NCBI RefSeq assembly: GCF_947503415.1
Contig: NZ_CANNDS010000001.1
Span: forward strand, 62,001-126,000
Direction of reading: 5' to 3'
Length of the DNA stretch: 64,000 nucleotides
Source: an uncultured Tateyamaria sp.
Lineage (GTDB): Bacteria; Pseudomonadota; Alphaproteobacteria; Rhodobacterales; Rhodobacteraceae
The notes under the pieces are model-generated. The model did not search any database. It had not been told where the DNA came from and saw only the letters and a list, made by a program, of their open reading frames with translations. Both the position numbers and the translations under genes were made by a program. Shown here piece after piece: positions 36,499-45,182 of the stretch; position 1 is the stretch's first letter; every line of letters starts with the position of its first letter.

Positions 36499-36691
36499 TG
36501 TCCGTCACCACCTTCAAAGCGGCGTCATAATCGTCGGCCCGCACCATCAATCGACGCGGGAAAATTCCGATGCCGCCTTCAAGGATGCTCATATTTACGT
36601 CCATCTGAAAGCAGTCTATATCCTCGCCCTGAAGAAGGGCGGAGGCAAAGGCGATGATCGTCGGGTCGGTGCTGCGCAAAAGTTCCTTCAT
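36476..36691 (-). CDS. DUF2007 putative signal-transducing protein
   Basis: Protein of 71 residues starting MKELLRSTDPTIIAFASALL (36691). The pattern of a betaalpha start, a MSILEGGIGIFPRRLMV centre and a DDYDAALKV end is DUF2007 (PII-uridylase-like small domain). It overlaps the start of the methyltransferase gene, so the two are translated together. Divergent from the polyprenyl synthase with 44 bases between. Confidence 0.8.
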   Translation of the reverse strand: MKELLRSTDPTIIAFASALLQGEDIDCFQMDVNMSILEGGIGIFPRRLMVRADDYDAALKVVTDNDIDLGR

Positions 36692-36735
36692 ATCATGGAT
36701 GTAGGGGCACACCGGCCTAGCTGTCGAGGGGTGCA

Positions 36736-37746
36736 ATGAGGAAAGTGATGGACGCGTCCACAATCGCAAAGCCGCACGACCGTCTGGCTGCCTATCTGGC
36801 GGCCGATCTGGAGGGCGTCAACGACCTGATCCGCGACCGGATGGCGTCCGAACACGCACCGCGCATCCCCGAAGTCACGCGGCATCTGGTCGAAGCGGGC
36901 GGCAAGCGCCTGCGGCCCATGCTGACGCTCGCTTCGGCGCATCTGTGCGGCTATCCCGGCCCCTATCACGTGCATTTGGCCGCCACAGTCGAATTCATTC
37001 ACACGGCGACCCTGTTGCATGACGACGTGGTCGACGAAAGCGGGCAACGGCGCGGGCGGCCCACGGCCAACCTGCTGTGGGACAACAAGTCTTCGGTCCT
37101 TGTGGGCGACTACCTGTTTGCGCGCAGCTTCCAACTGATGACCGAGACAGGCAATATCGACGTCCTGCGCATCCTGTCTGACGCTGCGGCCACCATTGCC
37201 GAGGGCGAGGTGCTGCAAATGACGGCGGCCCAAGACCTCGCGACGGACGAAGCGATCTACCTGCAAGTCGTACGCGGCAAAACAGCCGCGTTGTTCTCTG
37301 CCGCGATGGAGGTGGGCGGTGTTATCGCGGGCAAGGACGCCGCGACGACGCAAGCGCTGTTCGACTATGGCGACGCTTTGGGTATTTCCTTCCAGATCGT
37401 GGACGATTTGCTGGATTACCAAGGCCAAGCCTCAGCCACGGGCAAAAATGTCGGCGACGATTTCCGCGAACGCAAACTGACATTGCCTGTGATCAAGGCT
37501 GTGGCCAAGGCCGACGCCGAAGAGCGCGCCTTCTGGTCCCGCACGATCGAGAAAGGTCAGCAGGACGACGGCGATCTCAACCACGCGCTGGATTTGCTGC
37601 ACAAACACGGCGCGCTTGAGGCGACCAAGACCGACGCCATTGCGTGGGCGAACAAAGCCAAGGCATCGCTCGGCACTCTGCCCGCACATGACCTGCGCGA
37701 CATGCTGATTGATCTGGCAGATTACGTGGTCGAACGGATCAACTGA
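36736..37746 (+). CDS. ispB: Polyprenyl (octa/decaprenyl) diphosphate synthase
   Basis: Prenyltransferase of 336 residues that makes the ubiquinone side chain. First Asp-rich motif LLHDDVVDESGQRRG (about 93-107), second SFQIVDDLLDYQG (about 221-233), and GGKRLRPML for diphosphate binding. ATG 36736 or ATG 36748 (MDASTIAKP) could be used. Chain length is inferred from ubiquinone-10 in this group, not from sequence. Confidence 0.92.
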   Translation: MRKVMDASTIAKPHDRLAAYLAADLEGVNDLIRDRMASEHAPRIPEVTRHLVEAGGKRLRPMLTLASAHLCGYPGPYHVHLAATVEFIHTATLLHDDVVDESGQRRGRPTANLLWDNKSSVLVGDYLFARSFQLMTETGNIDVLRILSDAAATIAEGEVLQMTAAQDLATDEAIYLQVVRGKTAALFSAAMEVGGVIAGKDAATTQALFDYGDALGISFQIVDDLLDYQGQASATGKNVGDDFRERKLTLPVIKAVAKADAEERAFWSRTIEKGQQDDGDLNHALDLLHKHGALEATKTDAIAWANKAKASLGTLPAHDLRDMLIDLADYVVERIN

Positions 37747-37752
37747 CCGGGC

Positions 37753-38553
37753 TTATGCGCCGACCGTACCGACGGCCCTGACCCACCAGTCAGGATGCGC
37801 GCCCGCAATGCGGTCTGCCGCTTCGCGCGCCAGCCATGGGCCGGGATAGACCCCGTAGCAGGTCGCGCCAGAGCCTGACATCCGCACCAATTGCGCGCCT
37901 TTTAACGCGTCCAAGGCGCTTGATATCTCGGAGGTCTGCGCCGCAGCGGACGCTTGCAAATCGTTGCGCTGATCACCAAGCCACGTCAGAAACGCCGCCC
38001 GGTCGGACCAGTTCAAGTGGGCATCCATGGGCGCATTGTCCTTGCTGGCCAATCGTTTGAAGACGTCCTGCGTCGGCACATGCACACCCGGATTGACGAG
38101 GACCAGATCCAACGGGGGCACACCGCCCACCGGAGCGACATCATCGCCAATGCCGCGCATCCGTTGCGGGCAATCCAGCAAACACACGGGAACATCGGCC
38201 CCCAAGGCGAGGGCATGCGCTTCGCCGCCCAGCGTCCGCAACACGGCCGCAGCATCCGACGACCCGCCGCCAATGCCAGCGCCGTTGGGCAGTTCCTTTG
38301 TCAGGGCAATCCGCGCCGTCACACCCGCCATCTGTGCTGCACGCCAGACAAGGTTGCTTGCATCCGAAGGCACCCCGTCGGCAAAGGGTCCAGTGACCTC
38401 CAGCGCCATCTCAGGCGCGGGTTCAATATCCAGATGGTCACCGACATTTGCAAAAACGACAAGGGAATCAAGCAGATGGTAGCCGTCATCCCGCTGGCCA
38501 GTGACATGAAGGGTCAGATTGATCTTGGCGGGCGCAAAGGCCTCAATCGTCAT
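37753..38553 (-). CDS. ispE: 4-diphosphocytidyl-2-C-methyl-D-erythritol kinase
   Basis: GHMP-family kinase of 266 residues in the MEP isoprenoid pathway. N-terminal FAPAKINLTLHVTGQRDDGYH with the catalytic Lys, ATP loop LPNGAGIGGGSSDAAA (about 86-101) and C-terminal MSGSGATCYGVY (about 223-234). It starts inside the end of the TPR gene (11-base overlap), so it is probably co-translated with it. Its convergent neighbour also belongs to isoprenoid metabolism. Confidence 0.94.
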   Translation of the reverse strand: MTIEAFAPAKINLTLHVTGQRDDGYHLLDSLVVFANVGDHLDIEPAPEMALEVTGPFADGVPSDASNLVWRAAQMAGVTARIALTKELPNGAGIGGGSSDAAAVLRTLGGEAHALALGADVPVCLLDCPQRMRGIGDDVAPVGGVPPLDLVLVNPGVHVPTQDVFKRLASKDNAPMDAHLNWSDRAAFLTWLGDQRNDLQASAAAQTSEISSALDALKGAQLVRMSGSGATCYGVYPGPWLAREAADRIAGAHPDWWVRAVGTVGA

Positions 38554-40255
38554 TCGCCACCTTCAATGGATCGGCCCCTTCTTCCGCCAACACGGCATCA
38601 AGGCCAACCTCCAGCTTGCGGCGCATTCGGACCGGGTCCGCCTCGCCATCCACCTCGTCAGGGTCCACAAAGCTCAGCGCGCGCGTCCACTGGAATTGCG
38701 CTTCGCGGTCGCGGCCGACGGCCCAATACACGTCGCCCAAATGATCGTTCACCACCGGATCGACGGGCATCAACTCGACGGCCCGCTCCATGTGCTCTAC
38801 CGCCTCTTCGTAGCGCCCGAGGCGGTACAGGACCCACCCAAGGCTGTCCACGATGTAGCCGCTGTCCGGGCTGGCCGCGACGGCCTGCTCGATCATCTCC
38901 AGCGCTTCATCCAGCTTGATCTGCTTCTCGACCAGCGAATAGCCAAGGTAGTTCAGAACCTGCGGTTGACCGGGGTTCAGCTCCAGCGCACGGCGAAAGT
39001 CGGCCTCCGCCGATGGCCATTCCTTCAGCCGTTCGTGCGAAATGGCGCGGGCATAGTGCAGAAACCACGACCCCCGCGCATCCGGATCGGTCAAGTCCAA
39101 AGCCCGGTCATACGAGGCGACCGCCTCTTCGAACCTGTTTTGCTGGCGCAGCACGTCGCCAAGGGTGGAATGGACAAGTGGCAAATCGCCAAAGCGTTTT
39201 GCCAACTGTTCGAGCACTTCAATCGCCGCATCGGGTTTGCCCGATTGACGCAAGGCCGCAGCGCGCCCCAATTCGGCGGCATGAAACGCCGAGTGATCCG
39301 CCGGCACCAACTTGTACGTGGCACTGGCAAGTTCAAACTGCTCCAGCGTTTCCAGCAAATCCGCATTCAGCAGCAGCGCGTCGACATGGTCTGGGCGCAA
39401 GTAGTGGGCAATCCGGCCGTAAAGCAGCGTGTAGTCCGCGCCCGCATCTTGTCGCAATGCGCCCGCAAGAGAATAAAACACCTCTGCCACGCCATCGCGC
39501 GCGGATGTGATGTGGGTGAAGGCCAGCGTTTCACCCGCTTCGAGCGCGAGGGTCATCGCGTCCAGTTCCGGGTCACTGACGGTGCCAAAAGCAGCTTCCA
39601 GTGAGGCAAGCGCATCTTCGTTTCGCCCAAGTTGGGACAGCACTTCCGCGCGCGCCATCGCCCCACGACGCGTCTGCTGCAGGGGGCCCGATCCTTCCGT
39701 CTCGAAAAGCGCGCCCGCCTCCTCGAACTGACCCAGGCCCGCCAACGCCATCGCCTTGTGGTACATCGCAAAACCCCGCACGCCGCGCTGTTCCGACACG
39801 GCATCAAAGGCGGCCATTGCCCCTTCGACATCATCATTGCCGACAAGCGCCCAGGCATTGAGCAATCCGTCCACCAATGGGCCAATGCCTTGGGTGTCAG
39901 TGTCACGCTCCAGATAGCCCGCGAAATCGCCCTGTTTGAGCATTTCCGCGATAATGACCATGTGCGCGGCCTGACTACGCTCGCCGCGTTCCTCCACAAG
40001 CTTTGCAATCGGAAGGGCGCGGTCCACGCGGCCAAGGGCCAACTGAGACACGACCGCATCTTCCATCAGGTCCACATTGCCCGGATCACGCGCCAGAGCA
40101 GCGGTGTAATATCGCGCCGATGCCTCGAAATCGCTCAGGATCGCCGCCTGCCGTCCGGCAAGGTACGACCCAGCGACCGACTGCGCGGGGGCGACGTGGG
40201 GGGTGGTCACCAGAACGGCGGCCAAAGCAACACTGGAAAGAAGCGATCGGATCAC
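38543..40255 (-). CDS. Tetratricopeptide repeat protein, exported
   Basis: Protein of 570 residues from GTG 40255 (VIRSLLSSVALAAVL), giving a signal peptide ending about APAQ-S. The whole mature part consists of TPR-like helical pairs; the clearest are in the C-terminal half (RGSWFLHYARAISHERL, AEADFRRALELNPGQPQVLNYLGYS, EMIEQAVAASPDSGYIVDSLGWVLYRLGRY, EHMERAVELMPVDPVVNDHLG, broken here by commas). Such TPR proteins serve as periplasmic scaffolds. It is fused by overlap to ispE, a pairing seen in roseobacters. Partner unknown. Confidence 0.85.
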   Translation of the reverse strand: MIRSLLSSVALAAVLVTTPHVAPAQSVAGSYLAGRQAAILSDFEASARYYTAALARDPGNVDLMEDAVVSQLALGRVDRALPIAKLVEERGERSQAAHMVIIAEMLKQGDFAGYLERDTDTQGIGPLVDGLLNAWALVGNDDVEGAMAAFDAVSEQRGVRGFAMYHKAMALAGLGQFEEAGALFETEGSGPLQQTRRGAMARAEVLSQLGRNEDALASLEAAFGTVSDPELDAMTLALEAGETLAFTHITSARDGVAEVFYSLAGALRQDAGADYTLLYGRIAHYLRPDHVDALLLNADLLETLEQFELASATYKLVPADHSAFHAAELGRAAALRQSGKPDAAIEVLEQLAKRFGDLPLVHSTLGDVLRQQNRFEEAVASYDRALDLTDPDARGSWFLHYARAISHERLKEWPSAEADFRRALELNPGQPQVLNYLGYSLVEKQIKLDEALEMIEQAVAASPDSGYIVDSLGWVLYRLGRYEEAVEHMERAVELMPVDPVVNDHLGDVYWAVGRDREAQFQWTRALSFVDPDEVDGEADPVRMRRKLEVGLDAVLAEEGADPLKVANDD

Positions 40256-40360
40256 GGGGGGCACTGCCTTTTGTCTGTTGTTGCAACCAAGGCTAGCACG
40301 TCTGCGCGCATGTGCAATGTGGCCTCGCGGAAAGGTCAGCGAATGCGTGCCAAGAAAAAA

Positions 40361-40383
40361 GCCGGGCGCGTGGCCCGGCTTTT
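40361..40383 (-). terminator. Bidirectional-looking terminator of the ETF-QO gene
   Basis: GCCGGGC (40361-40367) and GCCCGGC (40373-40379) form a seven-base stem with loop GCGTG. T-rich stretches lie on both sides: TTTT on the plus strand and six T on the minus strand. Situated 19 bases after the stop of ETF-QO. Confidence 0.85.
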
Positions 40384-40402
40384 CCAATTGATCTGAATAT
40401 GA

Positions 40403-42052
40403 TCACATATTGGGGTAATTCGGCCCGTCGCCGCCCTGCGGCGTGGTCCATGTGATGTTCTGGGCCGGGTCCTTGATGTCGCAGGTCTTGCAGTGCACGC
40501 AGTTCTGGAAATTGATGACAAAGCGCGTGTCCTTGCCCTCTTCCTCGACGAACTCGTAGACCCCCGCCGGGCAATACCGGGCGCTTGGCCCCGCATATTT
40601 CGGCAGGTTCTGCGCCACCGGCACGCTGTCATCCTTCAGACGCAGATGCGCAGGCTGGCTTTCCTCGTGATTGGTAAAGCTGAACGACACATTGGTCAGC
40701 CGGTCAAAGGACAACTTTCCATCCGGCTTGGGATAGTCGATGGGCTGATGTTTGGATGCTTCTTCCGTCGCATCCGCATCGTTCTTGCCATGCCCCAGAG
40801 TGCCGAACAGCGAAAAGCCCATCGTGTTGGTCCACATGTCCAGACCACCACCCACAAGCGATGCCACCAGACCGTACTTGGACCACAGCGGCTTCACATT
40901 GCGCACCTTCTTCAGGTCGGCCCCAATGGCCCCGTCCCGCACGTCCGCCTCATAGGCTGTCAATTCGTCGCCCGACCGGTCCGCCTTGATCGCGTCAAAT
41001 GCAGCCTCTGCCGCGGCCTTGCCCGACAGCATCGCATTATGGTTGCCCTTGATGCGCGGCACGTTGACCATGCCCACCGAACAGCCCAGCAGCGCCACAC
41101 CGGGGGCCACCATCTTGGGCATCGACTGGAATCCACCCTCGGAAATGGCCCGCGCACCGTACGCCACGCGTTTCCCGCCTTTCAGCAACTCGGCCACCAT
41201 CGGATGATGCTTGAACCGCTGAAATTCCATATAGGGGAAAAGATGCGGGTTCTTGTAGTTCAGGTGAACGACGAAACCGACGTAAACCTGATTGTTCTCA
41301 AGGTGATAGATGAATGACCCACCGCCCGCGTTGGACCCCAAGGGCCAGCCCATCGTGTGGGTGACAGAGCCCTCTTTGTGCTTCTCGGGATCAATCTCCC
41401 AAATCTCTTTCATGCCCAGGCCGTATTTCTGCGGCTCGCTGTCCTTGGCAAGGTCGTACTTCGCAATAACCTCTTTCGACAGGGACCCACGCACCCCTTC
41501 TGACAGGAACACATACTTGCCGTGCAACTCCATGCCGGGCTCTGTGTTCTCGCCATAGGAGCCATCGGCCTCAAGCCCGAAGACCCCGGCCACAACGCCC
41601 TTCACTTCGCCGTTGTCACCATAGACCAACTCGGAACACGCCATGCCGGGGAATATCTCGACCCCCATGCCTTCGGCCTGCTCAGCCATCCAGCGGCACA
41701 CATTGCCCATCGACACGATGTAGTTGCCATGGTTGTTCATCAGAGGCGGCATCGGGAAGTTGGGAATACGGACCTGCCCCGCCTCACCCAGCATGTAGAA
41801 ATTGTCGTCCTTCACCGGCACGTTCAGAGGCGCGCCCTTTTCCTTCCAGTCGGGGATCAACGCGTCCAGACCGCTGGGATCAAGCACAGCACCCGACAGA
41901 ATGTGCGCACCCACTTCTGACCCCTTCTCAAGCACAACCACATTCAGGTCAGCGTCCAGCTGTTTCAGGCGAATGGCAGCCGACAGACCCGCAGGTCCGG
42001 CACCCACGATCACCACGTCATATTCCATCGCTTCGCGTTCAATCTCGGCCAT
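40403..42052 (-). CDS. Electron transfer flavoprotein-ubiquinone oxidoreductase
   Basis: Membrane-associated enzyme of 549 residues passing electrons from ETF to ubiquinone, linking acyl-CoA dehydrogenases to respiration. FAD motif VVIVGAGPAGLSAAI at residues 11-25. C-terminal 4Fe-4S cluster: CPAGVYEF with the first Cys (about 494) and NCVHCKTCDIKDP with three more. The start MAEIEREAMEYD at 42052 is the usual one; an extension to 42082 has no support. Followed by an intrinsic terminator. An acyl-CoA dehydrogenase lies at 53.8 kb. Confidence 0.95.
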   Translation of the reverse strand: MAEIEREAMEYDVVIVGAGPAGLSAAIRLKQLDADLNVVVLEKGSEVGAHILSGAVLDPSGLDALIPDWKEKGAPLNVPVKDDNFYMLGEAGQVRIPNFPMPPLMNNHGNYIVSMGNVCRWMAEQAEGMGVEIFPGMACSELVYGDNGEVKGVVAGVFGLEADGSYGENTEPGMELHGKYVFLSEGVRGSLSKEVIAKYDLAKDSEPQKYGLGMKEIWEIDPEKHKEGSVTHTMGWPLGSNAGGGSFIYHLENNQVYVGFVVHLNYKNPHLFPYMEFQRFKHHPMVAELLKGGKRVAYGARAISEGGFQSMPKMVAPGVALLGCSVGMVNVPRIKGNHNAMLSGKAAAEAAFDAIKADRSGDELTAYEADVRDGAIGADLKKVRNVKPLWSKYGLVASLVGGGLDMWTNTMGFSLFGTLGHGKNDADATEEASKHQPIDYPKPDGKLSFDRLTNVSFSFTNHEESQPAHLRLKDDSVPVAQNLPKYAGPSARYCPAGVYEFVEEEGKDTRFVINFQNCVHCKTCDIKDPAQNITWTTPQGGDGPNYPNM

Positions 42053-42246
42053 CAGGCGGCTCCCTTTCAAACACCAAGGCACCGCAGCGCCTCAAGAAAT
42101 TGGTTGCAAACCAGCTAGACCAGCGCCCGCATCATTGCAATCACGACACCGCGTAAAAACCCGTTCTGAAACGAAGTGTCACGCAACTGTTCCTTGAAAC
42201 CCGGAAACGGCGCATGGTGTAACATTCACAAACAAGGACCAGCCTC

Positions 42247-42552
42247 ATGCCCATGACCCTACAAGTGCTCTATCCCATCAGCGACGGAACCACGTTCGAC
42301 GATGCCTATTACCAGTCCACCCACATGGCCCTCGTGGATGAGCATATGGGCGCGCACGTCCAAAGCCAGGTTGTGACAAAGGGATTGGCAGGCGGCCCTG
42401 ACACCCCGCCGGGTTTCCACGCCGTGGCCACGTTTGTCTTTGCGGATCAGGGTGCACTCGATGCGACACTGGCCGCCTCCGGCCCGGTACTGGCCGACCT
42501 GCCCAACTTCACCAATGTGGCGCCGCAAATGCTGATCGGGCAAACCTACTAG
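42247..42552 (+). CDS. EthD-domain dimeric alpha-beta barrel protein
   Basis: Protein of 101 residues. MTLQVLYPISDGTTFDDAY and FHAVATFVFADQGALDATLA follow the EthD pattern of a dimeric ferredoxin-like fold. Upstream, TTGAAA at 42194-42199 and TGTAAC at 42218-42223 (18 apart) may be its promoter. EthD proteins are small accessory or catalytic proteins of unclear role. It ends four bases into the convergent soxR gene. Confidence 0.75.
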   Translation: MPMTLQVLYPISDGTTFDDAYYQSTHMALVDEHMGAHVQSQVVTKGLAGGPDTPPGFHAVATFVFADQGALDATLAASGPVLADLPNFTNVAPQMLIGQTY

Positions 42553-43001
42553 GGCGGGCTGTCGCCCAACAGATACCTCGGTCCCTGCCCTTTGCCCGCG
42601 GCACTGTCCGCCGGATTGTAAAGGGCACAGGCCTCAAGGCTCAGACAGCCACAACCAATGCAGCCATCCAACGTGTCGCGCAGCTTTTCCAGCCGCGCGA
42701 TGCGCGCATCCAAGCCGTCGCGAAACTCCGCACTGATGCGCGCCCAATCCCGCTTGGTCGGCGCGCGGTGGCGCGGCAGCAGGTCCAGCTCTGCCTTGAT
42801 CTGGGCCAGCGTGAACCCGAATTGCTGCGCCACCATGATGAAACTCAGCCGCCTTATGTCTGCACGCTGAAACCGCCGCCTCCCGGCCCCGTTGCGCCAG
42901 GGCGCGACCAACCCTTCCTCCTCGTAGTAGCGAATGGCCGACACGGCCAAGCCGGTCCGGGCGGCGATGTCGCCAATGCTCAATCCCTCCGATGCACCCA
43001 T
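42549..43001 (-). CDS. soxR: Redox-sensing transcriptional activator SoxR
   Basis: MerR-family regulator of 150 residues. N-terminal HTH: GLSIGDIAARTGLAVSAIRYYEEEGL. A dimerisation helix follows, then the 2Fe-2S cluster motif C-x2-C-x-C-x5-C at Cys114, 117, 119 and 125. The cluster senses superoxide or redox-cycling compounds. It is divergent from a VOC protein and a consensus SoxR box lies between, within a MerR-type 19-base-spaced promoter. Confidence 0.96.
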   Translation of the reverse strand: MGASEGLSIGDIAARTGLAVSAIRYYEEEGLVAPWRNGAGRRRFQRADIRRLSFIMVAQQFGFTLAQIKAELDLLPRHRAPTKRDWARISAEFRDGLDARIARLEKLRDTLDGCIGCGCLSLEACALYNPADSAAGKGQGPRYLLGDSPP

Positions 43002-43013
43002 GGAAAAAACTTC

Positions 43014-43044
43014 TTGACCTCAAGTTTACTTGAGGTCGCAGGAT
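43014..43044 (+). promoter_or_regulatory. SoxR-controlled promoter with consensus sox box
   Basis: The palindrome CCTCAAGTTTACTTGAGG (43018-43035) differs from the E. coli sox box by one central base. It lies inside a promoter with -35 TTGACC (43014-43019) and -10 CAGGAT (43039-43044) 19 bases apart; this long spacer is the hallmark of MerR-type activated promoters. It reads toward the VOC gene at 43091; soxR itself is divergent. Confidence 0.88.
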
Positions 43045-43090
43045 GCCCGCATCGACCTGCAAAGGAAAGACCATATGACGAAAGGACCAA

Positions 43091-43474
43091 ATGATGCCCG
43101 CAATGCTCGAACACACAAACCTCACCGTCTCGAACCCGGACGCGACCGCAGCCTGGATGTGCGACCTCTTTGGGTGGCATATCCGGTGGGCCGGAGCCGC
43201 GATGGCGGGCGGGCGCACAGTGCACGTGGGCACCGACGCGCACTATCTCGCGCTCTACACGCCGGGCGCGCCGGACAAGGCAACCGATGACAACTACGCA
43301 ACAATCGGCGGGCTGAACCACATCGCAGTCACCACAGATGACCTCGACGGGATGGAGGACGCAATCAAGGCCAAGGGATTCGCGACCGGCAACCACGGCG
43401 ACTACGAACCGGGGCGCCGCTTCTATTTCCACGATGCGGACAACATCGAATACGAGGTCGTACAATACGACTAG
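43091..43474 (+). CDS. VOC (glyoxalase-fold) family protein, SoxR target
   Basis: Protein of 127 residues with two beta-alpha-beta-beta-beta modules: [19 protein letters not shown] and [18 protein letters not shown] carry the metal-ligand His positions, and [16 protein letters not shown] the terminal Glu. Several VOC members detoxify methylglyoxal, antibiotics or aromatic compounds. Promoter context puts it under SoxR, so a role in redox or xenobiotic defence is likely. Substrate unknown. Confidence 0.85.
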   Translation: MMPAMLEHTNLTVSNPDATAAWMCDLFGWHIRWAGAAMAGGRTVHVGTDAHYLALYTPGAPDKATDDNYATIGGLNHIAVTTDDLDGMEDAIKAKGFATGNHGDYEPGRRFYFHDADNIEYEVVQYD

Positions 43475-43641
43475 GGCTCCGCCCATTCCCGGGCGAGGCG
43501 GTCCCCGGGCCGTTTCCGGGAAGCCCGCTCATTCTTCTGACTGAAAATACCATGGGGGAGGCGCACCGCGCCGGGGGCAAAGCCCCATACCCCCTTGCAT
43601 TCCCCCGCCCCATTGGGTCAGGTATCCCCCATCGCAAACAA
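43475..43641. repeat. GC-rich intergenic stretch with several short hairpins
   Basis: Contains CCCGGG twice (43488-43493, 43504-43509), a GGGC-TCC-GCCC stem directly after the VOC stop, and GGGGC-AAA-GCCCC at 43574-43586 within a G/C-tract sequence. The style (CTGAAAATACC followed by G-rich and C-rich arms) resembles dispersed intergenic palindromes that I recall from Rhodobacterales. No coding frame. Confidence 0.3.
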
Positions 43642-43665
43642 CGGCGGCTCCAACGCGGGCCGCCG
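43642..43665 (+). promoter_or_regulatory. Hairpin in the greA leader
   Basis: CGGCGGC (43642-43648) pairs perfectly with GCCGCCG (43659-43665) around a ten-base loop, 22 bases before the greA start. A T-containing tail (CTCGTTATTA) follows. It may act as an attenuator, as in the greA leader of E. coli. Confidence 0.4.
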
Positions 43666-43686
43666 CTCGTTATTAGGACGACGCCG

Positions 43687-44157
43687 ATGGAAAAGATCCC
43701 AATGACCCGCGCCGGTGCGACCGCACTGGAAACGGAATTGAAACACCTCAAGTCCGAGGAACGCCCCGCCATCATCAAGGCGATTGCAGAGGCGCGCGAA
43801 CACGGCGACCTGTCCGAAAACGCCGAATATCATTCGGCGAAGGAAAAGCAGTCCTTTATCGAAGGCCGGATCAAGGAACTCGAAGGCGTGATTTCGCTGG
43901 CCGAAGTCATTGATCCCTCGAAGCTGTCAGGCTCGATCAAGTTCGGCGCGAAAGTGACCTTGGTGGACGAGGACACGGACGAAGAAAAGACCTACCAGAT
44001 CGTCGGCGAGTATGAGGCCAACATCGAAAAGGGCTTGTTGAACATAAAATCGCCCATCGCACGGGCACTGATCGGCAAGGATGAGGGCGACAGCGTCGAG
44101 GTGCGCACACCGGGCGGTGAAAAGTCCTATGAAGTCCTGAAAATCGTCTATAGCTGA
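43687..44157 (+). CDS. greA: Transcription elongation factor GreA
   Basis: RNA polymerase cleavage factor of 156 residues, start [18 protein letters not shown] at 43687 after an AGGACG site. N-terminal coiled coil (about 1-75) with the acidic tip [15 protein letters not shown], which enters the polymerase channel, and C-terminal FKBP-like domain ending [13 protein letters not shown]. Full length. Four bases separate it from the next gene. Confidence 0.96.
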   Translation: MEKIPMTRAGATALETELKHLKSEERPAIIKAIAEAREHGDLSENAEYHSAKEKQSFIEGRIKELEGVISLAEVIDPSKLSGSIKFGAKVTLVDEDTDEEKTYQIVGEYEANIEKGLLNIKSPIARALIGKDEGDSVEVRTPGGEKSYEVLKIVYS

Positions 44158-44161
44158 GGTT

Positions 44162-45178
44162 ATGGCCGAAAAGCCCGATCCTCAATCGCGCCCAACCCCT
44201 CTGGGTATCTATGACAAACCCGACGCCGGGGGCGTCACGGGTATCGAGATTGCAGCGCTGGTCCTGACCGCCATCTGGCTGGTCGGCTCGGCGGCCTATT
44301 TCATTCTGGCAGGCGATGATCCCGCGGGGACAGGCGAAGGTCTGCGCTTTCTGATCACGATGCTGGCGGTGTTCATGCCCATCGCGATGATCTGGGTCGC
44401 GGCCACGGCTGCCCGCTCCAGCAAGGTGATGCGTGAAGAAAGCCAGCGCCTGCAAACCGCCATTGATGCGATCCGCCAAGCCTACATCGCACAGAACCAA
44501 GGCCGGAACGTCGCGGACGAGCCCTCCGTCGCGCGCAAACTCGACGAGATCGCCGCAGCGACCCGCAAAACAGAAACAGCGCTCGCCACATTCCAAAGCC
44601 GTCGCGACGCGGCACCCGCAGCGAAACCCGCCGCACCGCCAGCCACAGACAACAGCAGCGACCAACCCGCCCTTGCCCTCGGCACCAGCGCCGAAGACAT
44701 GGCACCGCCGCTGGCCACCGAGGACTTCATCCGCGCCCTGAACTTCCCCGAAACGGCGGAAGACGAAGAAGGGTTCGCGGCACTCCGCAAAGCGATGCGC
44801 GACCGGGAGACGGCGAAGTTGGTGCAGGCGGCCCAAGACATCCTGACCCTGCTCAGCCAGGACGGCATCTACATGGACGACCTGCGCCCCGACCGCGCCC
44901 GGCCCGAGGTGTGGCGCCAGTTCGCCTCCGGCGCGCGCGGGCGCGCGGTGGCACCGCTCGGTGGTGTAAGGGATCGTTCATCCCTGGCGCTTTCTGCAGG
45001 ACGGATGAAACAGGACCCGATCTTCCGGGATGCAGCGCACCATTTCCTGCGTCGCTTTGACAAAACGGTGTCCGCTTTTGCTGAAACAGCAACGGATTCG
45101 GATATTTCTGCGCTCAGCGACACCCGCACGGCCCGTGCATTCATGTTGCTGGGTCGGGTGGCAGGCACATTCGACTGA
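44162..45178 (+). CDS. Two-helix membrane protein of unknown function, downstream of greA
   Basis: Protein of 338 residues with two membrane helices (about 28-51 and 60-80). After these a coiled-coil segment (about 85-140: SSKVMREESQRLQTAIDAI), an Ala/Pro-rich linker (145-185) and a conserved-looking soluble domain (about 190-338) with TEDFIRALNFPETAEDEEGF and FRDAAHHFLRRFDKTVSAFA. No known family recognised. Directly follows greA on the same strand and is probably co-transcribed. Confidence 0.75.
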   Translation: MAEKPDPQSRPTPLGIYDKPDAGGVTGIEIAALVLTAIWLVGSAAYFILAGDDPAGTGEGLRFLITMLAVFMPIAMIWVAATAARSSKVMREESQRLQTAIDAIRQAYIAQNQGRNVADEPSVARKLDEIAAATRKTETALATFQSRRDAAPAAKPAAPPATDNSSDQPALALGTSAEDMAPPLATEDFIRALNFPETAEDEEGFAALRKAMRDRETAKLVQAAQDILTLLSQDGIYMDDLRPDRARPEVWRQFASGARGRAVAPLGGVRDRSSLALSAGRMKQDPIFRDAAHHFLRRFDKTVSAFAETATDSDISALSDTRTARAFMLLGRVAGTFD

Positions 45179-45182
45179 TCGC

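Noticed and set aside
43475-43641. CRISPR array or riboswitch in the GC-rich gap before greA
   Set aside because: No regularly spaced direct repeats and no recognisable aptamer; only short GC palindromes.
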